64,000 nucleotides of DNA, taken from the NCBI GenBank assembly GCA_949297715.1, contig CASFTJ010000002.1:1-64000 (forward strand), in the 5' to 3' direction. Below the pieces are notes generated by a model. It ran no database searches, had not been told where the DNA came from, and saw only the letters and a program-made list of their open reading frames with translations. The position numbers and the translations under genes are program-made. Source of the DNA: an uncultured bacterium. GTDB lineage: Bacteria > Cyanobacteriota > Vampirovibrionia > Gastranaerophilales > Gastranaerophilaceae. Shown piece after piece: positions 57,583 through 64,000 of the stretch (its first letter is position 1; each line of letters opens with the position of its first letter).

Positions 57583-57852
57583 ATGATAAGAGGCTTAATA
57601 TTTGGTATAAACAATATATTTTTAATTTTCTATATTTTGATATTTACAAGATTATTATTAAGCTGGGTGCCAAGAGTGGATTGGTATAAGCAGCCTTGGA
57701 GATTTGTTTATCAATCGACAGAACCTTATCTTGCATTGTTCAGGAGATTTATTCCGCCGATTAGGATGATTGATATTTCGCCTATAGTTGCGTTGTTGGT
57801 GTTGCAAATTGTTCAGCAGCTTATAATTTTTGCGCTTTTCCAATTTGTTTAA
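57583..57852 (+). CDS. YggT family integral membrane protein
   Basis: The 89-residue protein has two membrane segments (about 8-25 and 66-85) separated by the family motif LLSWVPRVDWYKQPWRFVYQ and TEPYLALFRRFIPPIRMIDI, followed by SPIVALLVLQIVQQ. YggT proteins are found beside cell-division or envelope genes in Gram-positives, cyanobacteria and plastids; their role is unsettled, with links to osmotic stress and division. TAGGAGG precedes the start. It is probably cotranscribed with mtnP. Confidence 0.9.
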   Translation: MIRGLIFGINNIFLIFYILIFTRLLLSWVPRVDWYKQPWRFVYQSTEPYLALFRRFIPPIRMIDISPIVALLVLQIVQQLIIFALFQFV

Positions 57853-57938
57853 ATCGGTTAATTTGCGGGATTGAGGGCTTTATTCCGTTATCTTAATATA
57901 TTGTTTTTTTTTCGAGTTTGGTATAGAGTTTAAATATT

Positions 57939-59279
57939 ATGAAAATAATAATTTTTGGCGCAACAGAGGTGGGATGTCTTCTAGCAACTGAGTTTTTTGA
58001 AGACCATGACATTACGATAATAGATAAAGAAGAAAATCGCACGGATGAGTTTAATAAGCTTGATATAAGCTTTGTTCAGGGAAATGCTTCGGATCTTGAT
58101 GTTTTAAATCAGGCAGATATAAAAAATGCTGATATATTCATAGCTTGTACGGCGATGGATGAGATTAATATTGTAGCTTGTCTTGCAGCAAAAAGGTACG
58201 GAAAGATAAGAACGATTTGTTTTGTAAGTAAAGAAGAATATAAAAATACACTTACTTATGAAAAAAATGATGATTATTTTACGGATGTTTTCATAGATTA
58301 TATAATTTGGCCGGAAGAACTTTTGACGCAGGAAATTTTCAGAATAGTGACGGTGGCGCACGCATTGGATGTAGAAAATTTTGCTGACGGCAGGGCAAGA
58401 CTTCTTGAGTATAAAGTTAAAGAAGGGCTTCCAATAATAGGTCAAAAAATTAAAGACATAGGATTTACCGAAGAAACTTTGATAGTCGGAATTACCAGAG
58501 ATGGAGATTTGTTTATACCGAACGGCGAAACCGAGATTTTGGCAGAGGATAAATTAATATTTATGGGAACTTCGCATTCATTAGATATTCTTGCGGGGAC
58601 TTTTTTCCACGAGAAGGAATGCGTTAAAAATGTTGCGATAATTGGTGGTGGAAACGTCGGATTAATGCTTGCAAAGAGTTTAGAAACGCTCAAAATTAAA
58701 ACAAAAGTTATAGAAAAAAATCTGGAAAGATGCCATTATTTGGCGGAAGAACTCTGCAATACCTTAGTCATAAACGGCGACGGCACAGATTTGAAGCTTT
58801 TGGATGAAGAAGATATAGGATCTTCGGATGTTGTGATAAGTGTTACGAATAATGATGAAAGAAATCTGCTTTGTTCGCTTCTTGCGAAACAATTAGGGGT
58901 TAAAAGAGTAATAGCAAGAGTTTCAAAAGTTTTAAATATTCCTTTGTTTGAAAAAGTCGGAATAGATATTGCGATATCTCCTAAAAATTCTGCGTTGAAC
59001 GAGGTAAGGAATGATTTGCAGGAAAATGATGTTGATATTCTTGCAACAGTAGAGCAGGGACAGGGTGAAGTTCTTGAGATCGGAGTTCTGCCTGAATTTA
59101 GCTGCAGGAAAATTATGGACTTAAATCTTCCAAAGCGTGCAATTATCGGGGTAATTCAAAGAAAAAATGCTGTGATTATACCGAAGGGTGATACGGAACT
59201 TCGTTCCGGCGATGTATTGATAATATTTACGCAGGCGGAAGATGCTCCTGAAATTAAGAAATTCTTTAAGGTGAAATAG
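57939..59279 (+). CDS. trkA: Trk potassium-uptake regulatory subunit TrkA
   Basis: This cytoplasmic gating ring protein of the Trk K+ channel binds NAD(H). Its 446 residues contain two tandem RCK units. The first starts KIIIFGATEVGCLLATEFFE and the second KNVAIIGGGNVGLMLAKSLE, each followed by a TrkA-C domain (about 140-215 and 365-440, with RSGDVLIIF at the end). The first nucleotide loop has lost one Gly (GATEVG). The gene is one base from trkH. Confidence 0.94.
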   Translation: MKIIIFGATEVGCLLATEFFEDHDITIIDKEENRTDEFNKLDISFVQGNASDLDVLNQADIKNADIFIACTAMDEINIVACLAAKRYGKIRTICFVSKEEYKNTLTYEKNDDYFTDVFIDYIIWPEELLTQEIFRIVTVAHALDVENFADGRARLLEYKVKEGLPIIGQKIKDIGFTEETLIVGITRDGDLFIPNGETEILAEDKLIFMGTSHSLDILAGTFFHEKECVKNVAIIGGGNVGLMLAKSLETLKIKTKVIEKNLERCHYLAEELCNTLVINGDGTDLKLLDEEDIGSSDVVISVTNNDERNLLCSLLAKQLGVKRVIARVSKVLNIPLFEKVGIDIAISPKNSALNEVRNDLQENDVDILATVEQGQGEVLEIGVLPEFSCRKIMDLNLPKRAIIGVIQRKNAVIIPKGDTELRSGDVLIIFTQAEDAPEIKKFFKVK

Positions 59280-59280
59280 T

Positions 59281-60753
59281 ATGCGCTTAAGTTATCTTGC
59301 AAACGCACTTGGTATAATTCTTAAATATATTGGTCTAGTTATATTAATACCGATTTTGGTTGCTGTTATATACAAAGATTATTTTTCTATTTATCCGTTT
59401 TTAATTTCAGGGGTTGTTGCAATTGTAGTAGGTTATATTTTAAGAAGATTTATAAAAGATCCATCATCAGAAGAAAATCTAAACGATATAAAAAAATCAG
59501 AAGCTCTTTTTATTGTGGCATTTTCATGGATTTTATTCGGAATTATTTCAGGGCTTCCGTATTTATTTTATGGGTTGACTCCAACGGACGCAATGTTTGA
59601 GTCAGTTTCAGGAATAACAACAACAGGGGCGACAATCCTTACAAGTTATGATTATCCGGCGGCATTTTTCTTTTGGCGCTCATTGTCCCAGTGGTTGGGC
59701 GGTTTGGGAATAATCGTGTTGTTTATAGCGATTTTGCCACAATTTGCGGTTGCAGGTCGTCAGATGTTTTTTGCGGAGGCTCCGGGACCGACAGAGGATA
59801 AGATTACTCCCAGAATCCGTAATACGGCAGGGGCTTTGTGGAAAATTTATGCAGGGCTGACTTTTATAGAAGTTATATTGCTACATTTCACCGGAATGCC
59901 TTGGTTTGATTGTGTATGTAATTCGCTTTCAACTCTTGCAGCGGGTGGATTTTCACCAAATTCAATGAGTATTGCTGGGTACAATTCTGAGGCTGCAATT
60001 TGGATTACAACATTTTTTATGTTTTTGGCAGGAGCAAGTTTTGTTCTTCAATATAAAATTATTGTTCAAAGAAAACCTTCATTAATTTTCAAAAATGAAG
60101 AATTTAAAGTTTATACTGGAATGATACTGGTAATGTCATTGTTAATAGCAGCCGCACTTTATTTCAATGATGGTTACAGTATAAAAGATGGGATTATGCA
60201 CGGACTTTATCAGGTAATAAGTATAACAACATCAACCGGAAGTTCAAGTGTAGATTTTGCTCAATGGAGTTTTGTTCCGCAGGTACTTTTGTTTGCTGTA
60301 ATGTTTATGGGTTCTTGCGCGAGTTCTGCAGGCGGCGGTATTAAAATGGTCAGATGGATGCTTGTATATAAGTCTATGAAAAATGCGATTACAAAAGTAT
60401 TACATCCGAATGCAATTTTGAATGTTAAAGTGGATAATGCAATTGTGCCTCATGAAATTTTAAATCAGACTGTTGTTTTTGTGTTCTTTTATTTTCTATG
60501 TTTTGCAGTTGGTGCATTTTTAATTGCCGTTATAGAACACAGTGTAACAATAGGATTGACGGGTTCAATTACAGCACTTGGCAATATTGGACCAGGGTTA
60601 GGAAGTGTTATAGGTCCTATGGGATCTTTTAGTAATACGCACGAAGCAACTAAAATTATTATGATAATATCAATGCTGGTCGGCAGGCTTGAAATTGTGC
60701 CGTTTTTAGTAATGTTCCAAAGAGAGTTTTGGTCATTCAAACGTCAGGCTTAA
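59281..60753 (+). CDS. trkH: Trk potassium-uptake channel subunit TrkH
   Basis: This is the K+-conducting membrane subunit. The 490 residues have about ten membrane segments and four pore-loop selectivity regions: SVSGITTTGATILT, SLSTLAAGGFSPNS, ITTSTGSSSVDFAQ and ALGNIGPGLG, with the conserved filter glycines present. SQWLGGLGIIV and SSAGGGIKMVR are also TrkH hallmarks. It follows trkA directly, so the two are translated together. Confidence 0.95.
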   Translation: MRLSYLANALGIILKYIGLVILIPILVAVIYKDYFSIYPFLISGVVAIVVGYILRRFIKDPSSEENLNDIKKSEALFIVAFSWILFGIISGLPYLFYGLTPTDAMFESVSGITTTGATILTSYDYPAAFFFWRSLSQWLGGLGIIVLFIAILPQFAVAGRQMFFAEAPGPTEDKITPRIRNTAGALWKIYAGLTFIEVILLHFTGMPWFDCVCNSLSTLAAGGFSPNSMSIAGYNSEAAIWITTFFMFLAGASFVLQYKIIVQRKPSLIFKNEEFKVYTGMILVMSLLIAAALYFNDGYSIKDGIMHGLYQVISITTSTGSSSVDFAQWSFVPQVLLFAVMFMGSCASSAGGGIKMVRWMLVYKSMKNAITKVLHPNAILNVKVDNAIVPHEILNQTVVFVFFYFLCFAVGAFLIAVIEHSVTIGLTGSITALGNIGPGLGSVIGPMGSFSNTHEATKIIMIISMLVGRLEIVPFLVMFQREFWSFKRQA

Positions 60754-60884
60754 AATATTTTTTAGTTTTATTTTATAGAATTTTGAGAATATTTTTAAAA
60801 GATAATCTTTATAAATGATTAAAATGAACAAATCCTGTAATAAAATCGTTTACTAGATGAACAAAGGTTTTGAGGAATTTTTAA

Positions 60885-62342
60885 TTGAAAGTTTCCGTTA
60901 AAATAAAAATATTTTTGATAGTTACAGGCTTATTAATATCATTTACCCCTGTATTTTCTGCAGAAGTTGCAGCTGTACAAAAGGGGATGGTTTTGTCGCT
61001 GGAGGATTGTATTGAAATTGCATTAAAGAATAGCCCGAATATTAAAAAATCAAGATATAATTACAGGTTAAGCAAGACTGATGTAAATATTGCCAAATCC
61101 GATTTTTTCCCGACGTTGAATTTAAGTACAGGGCTTGATTATAATGACAGCCATTCAAGATATAGCGATATTAATAACAATTATTATAACGCTCAAGCCT
61201 CAATAAATCAGATGATATGGAATTTTGGAAAAACTAATGCAAGAATTAAAATGCAGAAGTTTAATATGATATCATCTCAGTTCAGTTTTGATAATACTGT
61301 ATTGTCGACCATTTATACCGTAAAAAACAATTATTATGCAGTGTTGGCGGCAAAGGCAGCGATGGATGTAAATAGGGCAAATGTTCAGATTAATGAGAGA
61401 AATTACCAGAGGACGAAGGCGTATTTTGACGAGGGGATAAGATCAAGAATTGATCTGGTTAATGCAGAAGTATATTTAAGCGATTCAAAAGTATCGCTTG
61501 TGCGGTCGGAAAACCAGTTTAAGAATGCGATGGTAAAGCTTAACAATTCAATGTACATAGCTTATGCACCTGAATACGAAATTAAAAATACCGAAACATT
61601 TAACTTTAAGCGGAATGAGATTCCTGTAAATCTTGAAAAAATTTCGGAAAAAGCAGATTTAAGCAAATTGCCTGAAAATGTATCAGATGCAACATTAACT
61701 TCTTCGGTTGAAAAACTTAATGTAATGGAGAATTTTCAATTTGATCCGTTTCCTTACACTTTTGAGAAGGCGGTAGAAATAGCGATAGATAACAGACCTG
61801 ATTTAAAGGCTTATGAAAATACATTGAAAGCAATGAAGCAATCACTTTTATATATCAAACGTCAGTATTATCCGACATTATCAGGAACTGCGGGATATTC
61901 ATTAAGGGATGCAAAATATAGTACAAATTCATTTAATATGGGAATTACTTTAAACACTTCATTAAACATAATGAGTCAGAAAAATCAGGTAGATGCCGGA
62001 AAAATTCAGGTAGAACTTGCGCAAAACGAAATTGACTTATTAAAGCAGAATATATATTTTGAAGTTCAAGCAGCTTATATAGATATGATTCAATTGGAAA
62101 AACAAATTCCTTTGTTAGCAGTAAAAGTAAAGCAAACATTGGAAAATTTAGAACTTGCGGATGGGCGTTATTTTGTCGGAATAGGCGATTATATAGAGCT
62201 TCAGGATGCAAAAGTTAATTATAACAATGCACAGCAGGCTTATGTTCAAGCGGTATATAATTATAATGTAGCCAGAGCCGCTCTTGAGCAGTCAATGGCA
62301 ATGAAACCGAATGTAAAAATTAATATTGAGGATAAGGACTAA
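60885..62342 (+). CDS. TolC-family outer-membrane efflux protein
   Basis: The start is TTG with TGAGGA 8 nt upstream. The 485 residues begin with a signal peptide (KIFLIVTGLLISFTPVFSAE) and then two tandem OEP repeats: LSLEDCIEIALKNSPNIKKS with long coiled-coil helices, and EKAVEIAIDNRPDLKAYENT with a second coiled coil. This is the duplicated barrel/tunnel layout of TolC. Its presence implies a Gram-negative-type outer membrane. It is translationally coupled to the adaptor gene (TAATG). Confidence 0.9.
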   Translation: MKVSVKIKIFLIVTGLLISFTPVFSAEVAAVQKGMVLSLEDCIEIALKNSPNIKKSRYNYRLSKTDVNIAKSDFFPTLNLSTGLDYNDSHSRYSDINNNYYNAQASINQMIWNFGKTNARIKMQKFNMISSQFSFDNTVLSTIYTVKNNYYAVLAAKAAMDVNRANVQINERNYQRTKAYFDEGIRSRIDLVNAEVYLSDSKVSLVRSENQFKNAMVKLNNSMYIAYAPEYEIKNTETFNFKRNEIPVNLEKISEKADLSKLPENVSDATLTSSVEKLNVMENFQFDPFPYTFEKAVEIAIDNRPDLKAYENTLKAMKQSLLYIKRQYYPTLSGTAGYSLRDAKYSTNSFNMGITLNTSLNIMSQKNQVDAGKIQVELAQNEIDLLKQNIYFEVQAAYIDMIQLEKQIPLLAVKVKQTLENLELADGRYFVGIGDYIELQDAKVNYNNAQQAYVQAVYNYNVARAALEQSMAMKPNVKINIEDKD

Positions 62343-63514
62343 TGGAAATTAAACAATTTTTCACAAAGCGATATATATTGACAGGAGCGGTGCTTTTGGG
62401 AGTGATACTTAGTGTAGCAGGTTATGTAGCGGTAAAAAATAAAGTAAGATATATAACAAAGCCATTGAAGCGTTGTACAATTACAGAAATCGTAGAGGCT
62501 TCAGGCACAATAAATCCTGTAAATACTGTAAGTGTAGGTTCAACGGTATCAGGTTTGATAAAAGAGATTTATGTTGATTTTAACTCAGAGGTCAAAAAAG
62601 GCCAGTTGATGGCGCAGATTGACCCTGCCAATTTCGAAGCAACCGTACAGCAAAATCAGGCACAAATCGCAAATGCCCAGGCTAATCTGGCAAAACTTCA
62701 AGCCGTAATGGATTATGATTATAAAATGTATATAAGATACAAAAATCTATATGCAAAAAATTTCGTAGCGAAAAGCGAATTAGACCAGGCAGAGAGCACA
62801 TACAAATCGGATCTTGCACAGATAAATTCGGCCAAAGCACAAATAACTCAATATCAAGCAACATTAAAAACTGCACTTACAAACCTTGGCTATACCAAAA
62901 TAATAGCCCCTGTAGACGGGACGGTAATTTCAAGAGAAATAGACCTAGGTCAGCCTGTTGCCGCAAGTTTTCAAGCACCGGAACTTTTCACAATAGCGCA
63001 GGATTTAACCCAGATGCAAATTGAAGTAAATGTATCTGAAGCAGATATCGGAAAAGTTAAAGAAGGACAGGATGTTACATACACTCTAGACGGTTATGCG
63101 GATAGTCTTTTTACAGGTAAAGTTACTCAGGTAAGACTTGCCTCCACCACAACAAGCAACGTTGTTACTTATTCGGTAATAGTTGGTGTTAAAAACGAAG
63201 ATTTAAAACTTAAGCCAGGAATGACTGCAAATGTTTCAATTATTACGAATAAGCGTGAAAATGTACTTTGTCTACCAAATATGGCAATGAAATTTACTCC
63301 TTCAACCGACGGTACAAAATATGAAAAACAAGGAATATGGCTTTTAGAAAAAAATAAACCGGTAAGACATGAAATTAAAACAGGTGCAGGCGATGATGAT
63401 TTTACTGAACTTATATCTGATGATATAAAAGAAAACGATTTGATAATTACAGGTATCAAAGGTAAGTCCAAAACAGCATCCAAAAATGCTCCACGTCGTC
63501 GCGGAATGTTTTAA
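62342..63514 (+). CDS. MacA-like periplasmic adaptor of a tripartite ABC efflux pump
   Basis: The protein links the inner-membrane ABC transporter to the TolC channel. The 390 residues have an N-terminal membrane anchor (about 10-29), a split lipoyl domain (SVGSTVSGLIKEIYVDFNSE and TKIIAPVDGTVISREIDLGQ) around a coiled-coil hairpin (about 95-180) and beta-barrel domains (SEADIGKVKEGQDVTYTLDG, KPGMTANVSIITNK). The order anchor-lipoyl-hairpin-lipoyl-barrel is that of MacA. It lies between the TolC and ABC genes of the same operon. The substrate is unknown. Confidence 0.9.
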   Translation: MEIKQFFTKRYILTGAVLLGVILSVAGYVAVKNKVRYITKPLKRCTITEIVEASGTINPVNTVSVGSTVSGLIKEIYVDFNSEVKKGQLMAQIDPANFEATVQQNQAQIANAQANLAKLQAVMDYDYKMYIRYKNLYAKNFVAKSELDQAESTYKSDLAQINSAKAQITQYQATLKTALTNLGYTKIIAPVDGTVISREIDLGQPVAASFQAPELFTIAQDLTQMQIEVNVSEADIGKVKEGQDVTYTLDGYADSLFTGKVTQVRLASTTTSNVVTYSVIVGVKNEDLKLKPGMTANVSIITNKRENVLCLPNMAMKFTPSTDGTKYEKQGIWLLEKNKPVRHEIKTGAGDDDFTELISDDIKENDLIITGIKGKSKTASKNAPRRRGMF

Positions 63515-63524
63515 AGGAATAAAA

Positions 63525-64000
63525 ATGGCACTAATAGAAGTAAAAGATGCGATAAAAACATATCAAACAGGCGAGGACAGCTTTAATGCACTTAATTGTG
63601 TATCATTAAGTGTTGAAGAAGGGGAGTTTGTCGCAATTATGGGCGCTTCAGGCTCCGGCAAATCAACATTTATGAATATGCTTGGAACTCTTGATAAGCC
63701 GAATTCGGGAAGTTACTATCTTGATGGGATTGATATGCTTAATCTTACACCAAATGAGGTTGCCGAAATACGTAATGTAAAAATGGGTTTTGTATTTCAG
63801 GGATTTAACCTTATTGCAAGGACAACAGCCCTTGAAAATGTGGAACTTCCGATGATATATAAGGGAATTCCCGAAGAAGAACGGATTGAGCGAGCCAAAG
63901 CTGCATTAAAAATAGTCGGACTTGAGGCAAGAGAAGATCATATGCCGAATCAAATGTCAGGCGGTCAGCAGCAGCGTGTGGCGATTGCCCGAGCAATAAT
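63525..64000 (+). CDS. MacB/LolD-type ABC transporter ATP-binding protein (3' truncated by window end)
   Basis: The frame starts 10 nt after the adaptor stop, with AAAGGA before the ATG, and stays open to the window edge (158 codons). Visible are Walker A GASGSGKST, the MacB/LolD-type GTLDKPNSG, Q-loop VFQGFNLIARTTALENVELP and the signature MSGGQQQRVAIARAI. Walker B lies beyond the window. It could be a free ATPase subunit or the N-terminal part of a fused MacB. It completes a TolC-adaptor-ABC operon, likely exporting a drug, lipid or peptide. Confidence 0.92.
   Translation, partial: MALIEVKDAIKTYQTGEDSFNALNCVSLSVEEGEFVAIMGASGSGKSTFMNMLGTLDKPNSGSYYLDGIDMLNLTPNEVAEIRNVKMGFVFQGFNLIARTTALENVELPMIYKGIPEEERIERAKAALKIVGLEAREDHMPNQMSGGQQQRVAIARAI

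Overview
The window is AT-rich, densely coded bacterial chromosome with ordinary start codons (ATG, some TTG) and clear AGGAG-type ribosome sites. The gene mix suggests a gut-type non-photosynthetic relative of cyanobacteria (Vampirovibrionia/Melainabacteria, order Gastranaerophilales). This is inference: it rests on the short cyanobacterial-style S1, YggT, GH57/DUF3536, prepilin-like proteins with an FTM(A/S)EVLIT start, and the style of the many hypothetical proteins. No CRISPR array, insertion sequence, prophage or rRNA gene was seen. There is one tRNA, tRNA-Gly(TCC).

Layout. 1-5.8 kb: the 3' part of a giant beta-helix adhesin ending in an Asp-rich repeat and a PilZ domain, then fabI, a thioredoxin-like exported protein, and an XRE regulator divergent from a frameshifted prepilin gene. 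5.8-9.8 kb: valS and rpsA. 9.9-13.9 kb: a cluster of unrecognised coiled-coil proteins, two of which share both ends. 14-18 kb: a divergent purH, a glycosyltransferase preceded by a probable small RNA or attenuated leader, an XRE regulator and dCMP deaminase. 18.1-24.5 kb: a flagellar/type III export operon, fliE-fliF-(fliG-like)-fliH-flhA-yidD. 24.5-31.5 kb: an M49-like peptidase, mscS-rlmH, tRNA-Gly followed by a nested inverted-repeat element, and small exported or regulatory proteins. 31.6-46 kb: a GH57 enzyme, YkgJ proteins, a translation operon (zinc-ribbon protein, rimM, trmD), dtd with an AbrB-like gene divergent from a second prepilin gene, rlmN, and a BadF-type activase. 46-56.5 kb: hppA, a membrane paralogue of the FliG-like protein, a GltA-type flavoprotein, mutS2, an M20 peptidase and a lytic transglycosylase. 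56.7-64 kb: mtnP, yggT, trkA-trkH, and a TolC-MacA-MacB-type efflux operon cut by the window end.

Themes. (1) An export machine related to the flagellar basal body is encoded with an unusual FliG-like protein. Its N-terminal domain recurs 27 kb away on a membrane anchor. Nearby genes encode two proteins with matching N- and C-terminal helices and very different middles, the layout expected of axial or secreted filament proteins. (2) Surface structures look individually controlled: each of the two prepilin genes is divergent from a small DNA-binding protein gene, with repeated operator-like sites between them. (3) The giant adhesin carries an intact PilZ c-di-GMP motif, which is hard to reconcile with export of its C-terminus. 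(4) Many promoters here read TTGC-N16/17-TA(G/A/T)AAT; the one perfect TTGACA-N17-TATAAT promoter drives a candidate small RNA.
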